The position numbers and the translations under genes were made by a program. This document shows positions 49,201 to 60,513 of a DNA stretch of 64,000 nucleotides, piece after piece; positions within the stretch are counted from its first letter, which is position 1, and each line of letters starts with the position of its first letter. This DNA is from Gorsachius magnificus (taxonomy: Eukaryota > Chordata > Aves > Pelecaniformes > Ardeidae): assembly GCA_034008185.1 (NCBI GenBank), contig CM067082.1, positions 158,231,895 to 158,295,894 on the forward strand, in the 5' to 3' direction. The notes beneath the pieces were generated by a model. The model worked only from the letters and a program-made list of their open reading frames with translations, did no database searches and was not told where the DNA came from.

Positions 49201-52200
49201 AAATGAGCATGACTTCTTTCCTGATTTTTTTTATCTACAGCTGGGGCTCCTTCCCTCGCAAAGGATACATTTCCTGGTTCAAAACTCTCCTTCAGGACAG
49301 AAATCGGAATTAATCGTTAATGACCAATATTAAAAAAAAAAACCAAAACCCACCCACAACTATTTAATTAAGCCCCTAGGTTCTGCCTGCATGGGCTTCA
49401 GTTCTCTCTCTCACATAGATGGTCTTGTCTGCCTATCGGAATACCACCTTCGACTGCAACTATCTTTTAAGAGACTGTGCCACGATAAATGCTTAGCATC
49501 CATATTTTATTCAGCAGTTTTACAGGGCAGGGCAAGTTAAATTGGACAATAACATATTTTTAAAGCCCCCATAACAGGCAAATACGTTCCTCAGAAGGAA
49601 ATGTAGTTCATTTAGCAGCCGACTACACCACTGCTTATGTTTAGGTTGCTACTTCGGTCCCGGGTGCTACAGACACAGTGGGTTTCTGAAACCCTTCCAG
49701 ATAAACCCCCAACTACGTACATACTTTTGGCAGACTTCTGCATTTTCCACGCACCACTCCACTTCCCATACAAAGGGACAGTCCCTCCACCGCACAGAAA
49801 ACAGTTCTGGCTCTGACTTGAACCGAGGAAGGGCAAAAGAGCTTTTTTAGGCATTTTCCTCCTCCTGAAATTTGTACTGGCAGCACAGAAGTTTCAAGCA
49901 CCATTTGCATCACCAACATTTTCATTGCTGCTCCCGCAATCCTTCCAGTTTAGTTTAGCAGCTAGCTTTGATGGTCTCTATTTTTCTGGTTTACCACAGC
50001 TTATATTGGCTCATTTACCTCCAAGAAGAAAATCCACCCCCCCAAAGCCCTCAGAAATAGCTTTTGAATAACCCACTCCATCACACGAAAAACACGCCCC
50101 TGCAACAAAGACCAGCTACCACTGGCAGAAGTTTCCTGACCATAAGAGTTGGATCAAACTAGGTTTACGCATTAAGCACTATCGTTTTCCTGCAAAATAC
50201 ATTGTGGGAACAGCCAAAACACAAGTCTTCCCATCTCAGGAGGGAGACTTGGTTTCTGTAGTACCGGCTGGGTACCTTCTGACAGCTGTCAAGCCAAGGG
50301 TTTCTAAAACTTCTGGATTTGGCAGAAAAACAGAAGTCTGCCCTTGGCGCCCTGGGGAAATGCGCTTCCTGTTCCACACAGACCCTCTCTACAGCTCCCA
50401 AACATTAGAGCTCCAGTGGTATTTTCACTCTGAACTCTTGAATGCTCAAAGTTTTGGCTGTGTCTGTCATCTCATTAACAGGCATCCTCTCGCCGGCAGG
50501 ATGCTAACACTGACAGAAATAAGGCAGACAACGAACACAACTCTGACCTCTTAGTCCATGAAACAGAATGCAAAAATTAAGAAGGAAACTTCAGCATGTA
50601 CCTCCCTACATTGTTCCCGCAAAAAACCCCAAAAAAACCAAACAAATCACCAAACATGTAATCAGAACAGTTTTCATTACAAAAAAAAGCCTGCACTTTA
50701 AGATCTTTCAGGCTTGAAAAGCTCCCTGAGAAGGCAGAAGGGAACACACACCTGTAAGGTGACTCGCTTGCATGGGATTGATTTTCAGCAGGTTCTAGGT
50801 TACAGAAGTAACACTTGGCAAGCCTGGATAAGCAAACTACCAGGACTCCCAGCATCCGATGAGGGAGCTTTTTGTCGTCTCCAGCATCACGCAGAACTAA
50901 ATATTTTTCTTCCTAATAATCACCAATTAAAAACCCCGGATCGGCAAATCACTAAACTCTTTCTTCCCAACAGCGAAACAATCCCAAAACTTCTCTGTTA
51001 GATGACAAGTCTGAAAGTCTGACTCGGACATTGTCTCTGGAAAACAAACCAACTATTATCCCCATGGCATCTTTATCACAATGGTCCATACAGGATTAAT
51101 TCAGTTTTTAACCAAAGAATTGCAACCCTCCTCCCCTCCTCATTCACCACCATGCTCTCGCTGCAGCTGAAACTCGCTCCTTTACTGGCAGGAGCCGTAG
51201 AATTTTATTTTCTTCCCAAGGGAACCCAGTTACGCAGAAAGGACACCGGCCGTTCTGAAACACCAAGACTGTGTCTTCACCTGAGGACACAAATTAAAAA
51301 ATTCACCTGAGGACAACCACCTTTAAGTCCCCGTTCCTCTGCCTTCTGTTTGATATTTTGGTTGTGAGAAGTAATAGCTTAACAGACATTGAAACAGAGG
51401 GCTGCGGGACCACAGAACTGCCCCAGAACTTCCTTAAGACCCTTCTTTCTCACCCTTTAATGCACCGTGTAAGTTTCGAAGGAATTAGAACACATGCTAT
51501 TACAGCTAAGGAACACTTATAAAGCTCAGCTGACATCCACTGCTAGTCTCATTCTATACTCAAGACCAAGTTCCTTGGGCCAAGCACCATCAGTTCCTCC
51601 TTGCCCAGCAGAGAGGAGTGTGCTCCCCATCACCAGGGCTCCACGCCGCCCCAGCACGCTCTACAAGTCTGTTGTAAAATGGGAGAAAGCTGCCTGCAGC
51701 TCTCCGGAAAGACAGTCAAGGGAGGTCTGCCAGTTCCACCAGCACAGCACAGAAAGTCAGCCGCAGCCAGAATAGAAAGGAGGATTCCCAGGTCACAAGA
51801 TCTGCTGAAATTGCTGTATGGCTGCTACTCCCCTTCCACACGTTACCTACTACGTTCCGCTACAGACAGGTAAATTATTTTTGTTCATCAAGCTGTACCT
51901 ATTCTACTTTTTTAAACTCTTCCCTCTGAAAGAGGGGAAAAAAAAAAACCAAACCACACATTTCCATGCATAACTATATGAACCCTGACGACAGACAGGC
52001 CTAGCAACCCACTGAATAAAAATAACATTGAATAACTCAACAGCCATCTTCAGAGTGAGCTTGACAAATACATTCATCACTGAGATTCTGACACTTGAAA
52101 AACTGTTTTAATGCTCCTGAGACAAAACCCGAGTTGTCTTTGCTCTTCTGTGATGTTGTATTTGAATCATCTTTGGAAAAATAAACAGTGTGGCACCACG

Positions 52201-53743
52201 TTAGGCTCTGTAACTGAAAACACTGAGCAGAACTGTTTTGGTGGAAGGACTCGGGGGCTAACAGCACAGCGCTCTACGCGTCATACATCCAGTGAAAATC
52301 CCAGGGTGTTTCCCTTTCTTCTGCATTCAAGTCAGCTAACCTTTCTGCATTACACAACAGCTCATGTAATCCTAAATTTATCACACTAGTATGCTGTCAT
52401 AACAGTTAGAGGTTTCATAAAGAGTGAGATCATGCCTCATCTTTGCCCCTCTCACAAAAGAAAACTTACTTTGTCTTTCAACAATCCTGAAAAATAAGCA
52501 GTCTTTTCATTCAGGAAAATTTGGCATTAAGGCATTAGTCCCTTCCTCAGGATTCTCCCAAACACAAAACCACAACCACACCACTCCAGGATTCAAACAG
52601 TTCCTTGCTCATTATATCAGAAAACAATCTAAAAAAAGGTTCATTTGGTTTCCCATAAGGAAGTTGATTCCTAATTTTTAACCAAACTTCAAAGACTGGG
52701 CTGATTAGCCCGAGTGAAAGGTACTTGCAGCACCTTACTGGCACCACAGAGCCAAGTCCCCATAAAATCAAAGCAGCGGAACAGTTCTGGTTCCGAAGTG
52801 GTCGGCAACTGCCTACGGACGTACCAGGCAAACCTACTGAGCAGAGGAGCTTACGTTCCCTTTACGTACGCACTCCTCCTTTTCTGTTAAGCACGTTCTT
52901 CTGATTCTGCAGCAGAGATGATGAACTCTTTCCTTCATCTCACCCTCTTCACCGGTTGAGTCCCATCGCACCATCTCTGACCCACCAAAACTTTCTACAT
53001 CCCTCTTTCAGGCACATTTCATGCTTCCCCTCCCTTCCTCCCTGCTTTCCCAACCCTTCAGGCTGACAACTCGCGCTTTCCTAAGGGGTCAACACTCTAT
53101 GTTTCCATCCCAGTTCCTCCCAAATCCTCCCGCAGGCAGGGCAGTCGCTGCTCCGGGCCCTCAGCAGACCCTCCGCACAAGTACCCAACCCCAACCTTCC
53201 CTCCCTCCCTCCCCACAAACCCCACCTGCTTCTTCATCCTCGGGCAGTGCCTTCTTCTGCGTATCTCGGAGGCGCCTTGCTCTTTGCAAACACGAAAACG
53301 ACTCTCTGTTCTTTTTGCCAACACCCACGCTCTCGCTAAACGATTAGAAAACACGTTTTTGATAACATAAATTGCAATCCGCACCACCCACCCCTCCATA
53401 CAAGAAGGTATTCACCACCCTCCGAGACCAAATCCCCAAACCCAACGGGCACCTCAAGCACCACCGGTTTGCAAGGTGATTGCGGGGGGTTGGGGGGGGA
53501 GGACCCAACCGGCCTCTCCACACCCCCCACCCTCCTTCGGGCACCCCAAATCCTCCCCCCCCCCAAAAAAAAAGGCACCCACGAGGGGCGGGGGCCATCG
53601 CCACGGTTGAGGGGTCTCCCCCTCAGGCTTCCCGCCGGGGAGAGGCCTAAAGGCCGCGGTTCCCTCAGGAGGGAAGGGGATGGGGAGGGGGTCTGCGAGC
53701 GACCGTAAAACGACTGTTTTTTAAAAAAAATAAAATAAAATAA

Positions 53744-53889
53744 GGGGGGGGGGCGGGCGGCGGCGCGCGCCCTCCCCTCACACACCCGCACGGGCGCGGC
53801 CGCGCGCGTGCGTGTGTGTGAGGGGAAGGCGCGCGCCCAGGCCCGGCGGGAAATCGCGCTGAGGTAAACCGGGGGCGGGGGGGGGGGGG
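53744..53889. other. G-runs and alternating CG/TG tract in the promoter island
   Basis: Ten G at 53744-53753, a GGGGGC then 13-G run at 53871-53889, and an alternating purine-pyrimidine CGCGCG/TGTGTG tract at about 53798-53820. These forms can make G-quadruplex and Z-DNA. Confidence 0.6.
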
Positions 53890-54043
53890 CGGCAATTTTT
53901 CGGTGTCCGCCGGGGCCCGATCGCGCTCGCCGGTGCCTCTCACCTCACCGACGGGGGAAGAAGCGGCTCCTCCTCACCTCCGACCTTTGACCTCTCGGCG
54001 GCCGTGAGTCCTTTTTGTTGGTTTTTCTCTCTCTTTTTAAAAA

Positions 54044-54069
<26 letters not shown>
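54044..54069. repeat. T26 homopolymer in the CpG island
   Basis: An uninterrupted run of about 26 T (A on the SCAP strand) within the otherwise GC-rich promoter. Confidence 0.85.
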
Positions 54070-54075
<6 letters not shown>

Positions 54076-54252
54076 CAGCTTAGTTTTTATGGTTTAACCG
54101 TAATCCCTTTCCTAACCCTAAACCTTATCCGCTCGGGCCCGTCGTTCCCACTCCGGTTCACCCACCCCCTCCCGCCCTCCCCCCGTTGCCGCCGCCGCCG
54201 CCGCCGGGCCCCCCCCCCGCCGCCGCCCCGGCGGGTCACCCCCCCCCCATGA

Positions 54253-54349
54253 CCACGCCCCCCCGCAGAACCACGCCCCCTACCTGGCAGCCTAGCGCTT
54301 TGGCCACGCCCCTTCCGAGCGTCAGGCCACGCCCCCTCCCGGGCGGAAG
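54253..54349 (-). promoter_or_regulatory. SCAP: Four GC/KLF boxes and an ETS-type core
   Basis: CCACGCCC occurs four times on plus at 54253, 54271, 54304 and 54327 (GGGCGTGG on the SCAP strand), typical of Sp/KLF-family sites. CGGAAG at 54344 fits an ETS core. This cluster is the most likely core of the SCAP promoter. Confidence 0.55.
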
Positions 54350-54366
54350 CGGCTCGGTGGCGGGGG

Positions 54367-55547
54367 GAATCATGGAATCATGGGATGGTTTGGGTGGGAA
54401 GGGACCCCCAGAGGTCACCCAGCCCAACCCCCCTGCAGGAGCAGGGACACCTTGAACCACATCAGGTTGCTCACAGCCCCGGCCAACCTGGCCTGGAATG
54501 GTCCCAGGGATGGGGCCTCCACCCCCTCTCTGGGCAACCCCTGCCAGGGTTTCTCCCCCCTCATTGTAAAGAATTTCTTCCTTAGATCCAGTCTAAACCT
54601 CCCTGCTTCAGTTTAAAGCCATCCCCCCTTGTCCTGTCCCAGCTGGCCCTGCTAAAAAGCTTGTCCCCCCCTTTCCTCTGGGCCCCCTTGAAGCCCTGAG
54701 CGGCCGCACTCAGCTCTGCCCGCAGCCTCCTCTGCTCCAGGCTGAACCCCCCCAACTCTCCCAGCCTGGCCTCAGAGCAGAGGGGCTCCAGCCCTCGGAG
54801 CATTTTAGTAGCCCCTCGGAGCATTTTAGTAGCCCTCCCCTGGCCCCGCTCCAACAGGTCCATGTCCTCCTGGTGCTGAGGGCTCCCGAGCTGGACGCAG
54901 GGCTCCAGGGGAGGTCTCCCCAGAGCAGAGCAGAGGGGCACAATCCCCTCCCTCCACGCTGGCCACGCTTCTCCTGATGCAGCCCAGGGCAGGGTTGGCT
55001 TCTGGGCTGCCAGCGCCCATGGCCGGCTCCTGGCCAGCTTTTCACCCATCAGTGCCCCCAAGTCCCTCTGGGCAGGGCTGCTCTCCATCCTTTCCTCCCC
55101 CAGCCTGTATGGATACCGGGGGTTGCCCCGACCCAGGGGCAGGACCTTGCCCTTGGCCTTGTTGAACCTCATGAGGTTCCCATGCCCCCACCTCTCCAGC
55201 CTGTCCAGGTCTCTCTGGATGACATCCCGTCCTTCTGGTGTGTCAACCGCACCACCCAGCTTGGGGTCATCCGCAAACTTGCTGAGGGTGCACTCGATCT
55301 CGCTGTCTAAGTCATTGATGAAAACGTTAAACAGCACCGGTCCCAGTACGGGCCCCTGAGGGACACCACTCGTCACCGGTCTCCATCCGGACATCGAGCC
55401 ATTGACCACTGCCCTCTGGATGCGGCCATCCAGCCAGGTCCTTACCCACCCAACAGTCCACCCATCAAATCCATAGCTCTCCAATTTAGAGAGAAGGATG
55501 TTGTGGGGGACCGTGTCAAAGGCTTTGCAGAAGTCCAGATCGAACAC
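54367..55547 (-). mobile_element. CR1 LINE with open reverse-transcriptase C-terminal frame
   Basis: The 3' UTR begins at 54367, ATCATGGAATCATGGGATGG. The minus-strand frame 55547-54582 is open for 321 codons. It carries RT motifs [11 protein letters not shown] (motif A), [16 protein letters not shown] (motif B) and SKFADD (motif C, the catalytic pair), then the C-terminal region ending SLEQRRLR. The N-terminal endonuclease and first RT motifs are missing, so it is 5' truncated and not mobile. A 21-bp direct duplication (54792-54833) inserts seven residues. Confidence 0.93.
54792..54833. repeat. 21-bp tandem duplication inside the CR1 frame
   Basis: CCTCGGAGCATTTTAGTAGC occurs twice with a 21-bp period. 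It keeps the frame and repeats ATKMLRG. Confidence 0.85.
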
Positions 55548-55550
55548 GTG

Positions 55551-55684
55551 GAGCGGGGATGGCAGGGACAGACCGGGAGCGTGGGGTGGGGGGGAGGTGT
55601 CAGGGGAGGGGGGTCCTGGGCAGAGAGGGGATGTCGGGAGAGGGGAGCAGCCCGGGCACTGGCCGCCCTGGGAATCAGCGCCCT
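55551..55684. other. GC-rich spacer between CR1 pieces
   Basis: About 130 bp of G-rich sequence without recognised homology, between a minus-strand and a plus-strand CR1. Confidence 0.5.
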
Positions 55685-55812
55685 GGGATTGGGGCCTTCC
55701 AGTACTTAAAGGGAGCCTATAGGAGAGATGGGGGCAGACTCATCAGCAGGGCCTACAGGGACAGGACGAGGGGGGATGATTTTAAATTAAAAGAGGGGAG
55801 ATACAGAGAAAA
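55685..55812 (+). mobile_element. CR1 LINE internal fragment without 3' end
   Basis: GGCCTTCCAGTACTTAAAGG, GGGGCAGACTCATCAGCAGG, TTTTAAATTAAAAGAGGGGA, stopping at GATACAG. The 3' UTR end and octamer tail are missing, which is not the normal LINE truncation. Confidence 0.8.
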
Positions 55813-56219
55813 TTTATTTCAGCCCTCAACATGTTTTTATCAAAGTCCATCCAAGCAGTTTTGTTCCTTTTTTTTTTATTATTCTGAGTTTTATTCTCCT
55901 CCAAGAGAACAGCGCTGCTTTAACCATGATGGCTTTCCACTTCGCTTTCTTCCTGATGATTTGATACAATAAAATCCACTGAGGGCAGTTAAATTGGAGG
56001 ATACTACCTCTGGGTCAGGCAGCCTCTGAGCAAGGATGGCCATGCGCTTGCCCTGTCCCTCTACACTCCCAGCTCTCGGCTGGTTTGATGCTGGGCTGGA
56101 GGGGCCTTTGGAGAGACGCAGGGCAGGCACTGAAATGCTGCAGACCCCTGTGCCATGGGACCATGCAACGCTTCGGGTCTGGGCTAGCGGGTGCTGATGG
56201 AAGTATGGCAGAATCAAGC
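55813..56219. other. Intergenic, unique
   Basis: About 400 bp containing a nine-base T run (55868) and no recognised feature. Confidence 0.6.
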
Positions 56220-56891
56220 ACTGGAGAAGCTGGAGAAGTGAGCCCAGGTGAACCTCTTGAGGCTCAACAAGGCCAAGTGCAAGGTCCTGCATCCGGGTCA
56301 GGGCAACCCCTGGTATCAGTGCAGGCTGGGGGGTGAAGGGATGGAGAGCAGCCCTGCGGACAAGGACCTAGGGGTGCTGGTGGATGAAAAGCTGGCCATG
56401 AGCTGGCAACGTGTGCTGGCAGCTCAGAAAGCCAACCGTGCCCCAGCTGCATCCCCCACAATGTGGCCAGTGGGGCAATGGAGGGGATTCTGCCCCTCTG
56501 CTCTGCTCTGGGGAGCCCCTCTGTACCCCTGCATTCAGCTCGGGGGTCCCCAGCCCAGGACAGACAGGGACCTGCTGGAGCGGGGCCAGAGGAGGCCGTG
56601 GAGATGGTTGGGGGCTGGAGCCCCTCTGCAATGGGGACAGGCTGGGAGAGGTGGGGGTGTTCAGCCTGGAGAAGGGAAGGCTGCGGGGGACCTGATTGCG
56701 GCCGCTCAGGGCTTAACGGGGGCTGATACGAAAGATGGGGACGGACTTGTTAGCAGGGCCTGCAGCGACAGGATAAGGCGGGGATGATTTTAAATTAAAA
56801 GAGGGGAGATACAGCCTAGGTACAAGGAAGGAATTGTTTACGCTGAGGGTGGTGAGGCAGCGGCGCAGATTGCCCAGAGCGGTGGTGGATG
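56220..56891 (+). mobile_element. CR1 LINE fragment, left arm of an inverted duplication
   Basis: Plus-strand CR1 from the C-terminal RT region (AACCTCTTGAGGCTCAACAA, GGACCTAGGGGTGCTGGTGG) to the 3' UTR start (TGAGGGTGGTGAGGCAGC). It breaks off at 56891 without tail. From 56299 onward it is nearly identical to the reverse complement of 63408-64000. Confidence 0.92.
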
Positions 56892-58080
56892 GGTCTGGGT
56901 GGGAAACCAGAGCAAGGAGCAGGGAAGGAGCAAAAGAAAGGAGCAGAAATAGGACAGGGGAAAGGCAGCCCCTGCTCATTCATCTCCTGGGGCTGAGCAC
57001 CCCCCACAAACCAGCCTTTTCCAGGACCTTTCCTGCAGCCATCAGGCTCTGACACTTTCTGACCAGCCCTGCTGCCGGCAGCCCTGCCCGATACCATTGC
57101 ATCTGACCCTCTCCTGGGGGACCCGCACCCCTGTCCCACCAGTCCCAGCCTTGGTGGGCTTTTCCCCTCTAGCTGCCCATCCAAGGCCCCAGGCTGCTCC
57201 CACCGAGGCCGAGGGAACAAAGACCAGAGCGAGCGCGAGCCTCGGGCCAAGTCCCACCTGCGTTATCGGTCGAGACGTGGCGTTGCACAAGCTCTGGCTC
57301 ACAAAGAGCTGGCGTAGCGGCGGCCCTGAGCACGCAGATGTTGGCCGACCCTGGGCAAGGCTGCCTTGTTCTGCCATCAATCGCATCCCTCCTAATCTCC
57401 GCTTTCTGCGCTGCCTTCCCGCAGCGTCAGCTCCCGAGCAAGGTCTCGGTTCGGTCGTGGCCGTGCCAGGTGGCCTTGGCTCAGCAAAGCTGCCAGATCG
57501 GCCTCTGGCGTTCGCGTCCTGGTGGCAGATGCCAACTCTGGATGTCAGGCAGGGATGGAGGAAACGCCAGGCTCGGTCCTCGCCGTGAACCAGGAGGTTT
57601 CACTTCCCTTCCTCCAGGAGGCATCTCCCAGATGCTGCCAGTCCAAGTCCTTGCTGCCTCCCCTCTGCAATTGCCACTGGTTATCAGTGCGACAAAGGCC
57701 TGTGGGCACGCCGAAATACTGGGCTGAAGCTGCTGCCGTTGGGAAACCAGGTGCAGGCAGCAGTCTTGGATCCCAGGGAAGTGTCCCCCTGCATGGAGAC
57801 ACCAGGGGTTGGGGTGCTGCTCCCCACATGGTGCTCAGGGACGCGCTGATTCCGAGCCCAGGGCATCCTCTGGTTTCTTGCTTGGATGCAGGCATCAGTC
57901 GAGCGCAGAAAGAACCAGGCAAAAGCCACCAGCAGTGACACACAGTCACCTTGCCAGTTCCAGAGGAGGGAGGCAGAGCCTTGGAGCTGGGATGTTCTGG
58001 GATCTCTCCAAGGAGGAAGCTACTCATACAGGTATTACTCCAATTAGACACCGTTAGATGCCCATTACGGGTGCATTTTC
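56892..58080. other. Intergenic, GC-rich, unique
   Basis: About 1.2 kb between CR1 pieces. Several moderately long open frames exist on both strands, as expected in GC-rich DNA. None shows a recognisable domain or start context. Confidence 0.6.
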
Positions 58081-58535
58081 ACAGAATCACAGAATGGCAA
58101 GGGTTGGAAGGGACCTCGGGAGATCATCTAGTCCAACCCTCCTGCTCAAGCAGGTTCTCCTAGAGCATGTTACACAGGACTTCATCCAGGCGGGGGTTGA
58201 ATATCTCCAGAGAAGGAGACTCCACAGCCCCCCTGGGCAGCCTGGGCCAGTGCTCCATCACCCTCAGAGTAAAGAAGTTTTTCCTCATATTCAACTGAAA
58301 CCTCTTCTGCTTCAGTTTGTGCCCATTGCCCCTTGTCCTGACACTGGACACCACTGCAAAGAGTCTGGCTCCGTCCTTGTGACTTCCATCCTTAAGATAT
58401 TTGTATGTACTGATGAGGTCCCCTCTCAGTCTTCTCTTCTTCAGGCTGAACAAGCCCAGCTCCCTCAGCCTTTCCTCCTAGGGGAGATGCTCCAGTCCCT
58501 TTATCATCCTAGTTGCTCTCCTAAGCAGCTGTAGT
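58081..58535 (-). mobile_element. CR1 LINE, 5'-truncated
   Basis: Tail CACAGAATCACAGAATGG, then the 3' UTR and the end of ORF2. On minus it reads FSLKKRRLRGDLISTYKYLK and RTRGNGHKL, the usual CR1 C-terminus. Truncated near 58535. Confidence 0.93.
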
Positions 58536-59855
58536 GCCTGCAGCAACTGGTGCCAGCAGCTGCGTTCCCCAAACCCACTGGTCATCTCGTCCTCCCTTCG
58601 CAGACTGTGACTGGGCACTGTCCCCCTGGCCACCACCCCCCGGCGCTGGGCTCTGCTGCTTGCATGGCCAGCAGCCGAGAAACACATTTTATCCTGGCAA
58701 AGCACAGCAGGCACCAGCCTGAGGGTTTGCGTGACATGGGAGGAGATGGAGCCACCAGCCTGCCTCTTCCAGGGCAGGGTATGGTGCTTTGCACCACCTG
58801 GAGCAGTACCACCACCGGGCCAGGCACCAGAAGCTACCAGAAACCTTCCCAAGGAGTCCTGGGCTCTGTGCGCAGCTTGGGGGCAGCCGGGACCCCGAGC
58901 CATGGCGGCGTCCCCAGCTCTGCCTCCGCACAGACAGGCTGCTCGGGGCTCACCCACCAAAGATAATCTGGGCCCGTGATGCTCTGAGGCTTGGGTCGGG
59001 CCCAGCAGGCGCTACCTGAGCCTGGAAGTTGGGAGGCTGCTGAGCAAGGCTGGGCTGGAGACACGACTCAGGGCTTCATTCCCCCTCACAAGTTCCCTGG
59101 CACTCACCATGATCCCCAGAGCCTTCCCAGTCTTCCTGGGCTGCTATCAAGAAGCAGCCACAGCCTCCAAGCATGCTGGGGCTCCCCGAACTCAATCCAA
59201 AGGGGACCATTCCCAAACCCACGTCAGCATGGGTCACTGAGCCACACAGCGTTTCTGCACGGCAAAAGCAGGAACACATCCCACTGCCGGAGTCGCTACC
59301 CCGGCTCTGGAGCTGCAGAGGAACTGGCAGGTTCACTCTTGTCTCTCACAAGCACGCGGGATGTTATTTATCTCCCACTACAGCCAGAGCATCTACCAGG
59401 TCTGAGCTCTGCTCCCGGGGCTGTCCTCGCGTCTTCAGGGAGGGAGGGAGACCCAAAACCATCTCCTCGCTCAGGCTCAGGAGATGCCCATTTCTCTCCC
59501 CCTGCCAAAGGAGCCTGTGGGGAGCGGTTTCCATACAGATATCCATGGTTACTTAATGACTGTACCCTTATCTAATTAAAATTAGTGATTTTCACCCCAA
59601 TAATGCTTCAATACAGGCAGGTGATATGAGTGCTAGTAAAGATTTGTGATCTTTACCAGCAGTGGCTGAGACAGAGGCTCGTGTACAAGTGTCTGTCACC
59701 CAAAGCCAAGGACGAGCCTGGGAAGCCGCGGCTAAGGAGACACACGTGAAAAGAGGGCAAGGTAACAAACCAAAACAAGGAATCAACCAAGCAAGGCAGC
59801 CTTTAGGTCTTACGGCAGCAAGGTGAGGGTCTATACGTGTAGCTATAGAATTTTT
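58536..59855. other. Intergenic, downstream of ELP6
   Basis: About 1.3 kb of GC-rich unique sequence. No gene or repeat recognised. Confidence 0.6.
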
Positions 59856-60384
59856 TTTAATTCTGTGGAAGCTGGGGGTTGAGCAAATCTCTGCTGTGCC
59901 AGAGCTGGGAGGAAAGTAAGGCTTGCAACATGCTCCCAGACCATCCCTGCCTCCACCCGCTCTGTGTCATCTCGTTAAACGCCAGCGGGAGGGTGGGGTG
60001 ATCCCTCCAGGCAGCAGCGCCTGGCACTGCCACCCCGTAACACACCGGAAAAGGTGAGGCACACCCCGCCCTTGGGGCACCCCCCCCTGCTTGTATTTAC
60101 ATGCTCTAAGAGCCATTCTTGCCAGTTTTTCCTCTTCTCTTGGCCTGTGCACTTTGGGATGGGGGTGGGAGGACACAGGGACGCAGCGGGCTCCGAATCC
60201 CCTCGTTGGCACACAGCTCAACGCGCGGTTAAGCTTCCCTCCCTGGGTCAGTTTGCTGCATCGCTCCTGGAAGGTGCTGGTGAGGCAGCCAGGCTGGTTT
60301 GGTGGCACGTCCAGTCTAGAGGTCCCAGCCTCTCCCCGGCCTTGCTCCGCGTTGCTCTCACGGCGCTGTGCCGGTACCGCAGCA
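59856..60384 (-). other. ELP6: Probable ELP6 3' UTR with ATTAAA signal
   Basis: The stop codon is at 60387-60385. The first polyadenylation-type hexamer I find downstream on minus is ATTAAA at 59861-59856, followed by an A-rich run on that strand. No AATAAA was seen closer. The UTR end is inferred. Confidence 0.4.
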
Positions 60385-60513
60385 TCACAGGACTGCAGCT
60401 GACAGCCCTCTAGCGAAAAAGGTGACGTTCTTGTCCTGGATCTTATACTGGTAGATCTGGATGAGATCCGGCTCTGCCGTCAGCTCCAAGGACACTCTCT
60501 TAATTATTTTAAT
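60385..60513 (-). CDS. ELP6: ELP6 last coding exon (42 codons and TGA)
   Basis: Acceptor TTTGCAG after a CTTTTCCC tract, then [42 protein letters not shown], stop. Phase 0 with the preceding exon. A plus-strand CR1 begins about 15 nt into the intron, so part of the acceptor region may be repeat-derived. Confidence 0.94.
   Translation of the reverse strand: MKIIKRVSLELTAEPDLIQIYQYKIQDKNVTFFARGLSAAVL

Larger units (their letters stand above)
33037..53944 (-). other. SCAP: SCAP 5' UTR intron (about 21 kb)
   Basis: Inferred from the strong acceptor at 33037/33036 and the CpG-island promoter near 54 kb. The exact upstream border is uncertain. It contains CR1 pieces at 35772, 38540, 38846 and 44480 plus homopolymers. 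Stretches 33037-35770, 39216-44479 and 46291-53560 show no gene or recognised repeat. Extra non-coding leader exons could be hidden here and would not be visible by eye. Confidence 0.6.
53570..54360 (-). promoter_or_regulatory. SCAP: CpG-island promoter of SCAP with probable non-coding first exon
   Basis: This is the only strongly CpG-rich island in the SCAP part of the window. It sits about 21 kb upstream of the start-codon exon and just before the intergenic region. On the minus strand there are good donors at GGAG|GTGAGG (exon end 53978) and GAG|GTGAGA (exon end 53944), suitable for a short untranslated exon 1. No TATA box is evident. Transcription probably starts between about 54000 and 54350. 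Placement of the start site is inference. Confidence 0.65.

Noticed and set aside
54230..54245. TCACCCC near the SCAP promoter as a sterol response element
   Set aside because: Only part of the SRE consensus matches, within a C run that would produce it by chance.
56248..56787. 179-codon plus-strand open frame, with copies at 63573-63959
   Set aside because: CR1 C-terminal RT remnant, not a host gene.
57097..58051. Several 120-168 codon open frames on both strands upstream of SCAP
   Set aside because: GC-rich DNA with few stops. No domain, no splice signals that link them and no good start context.
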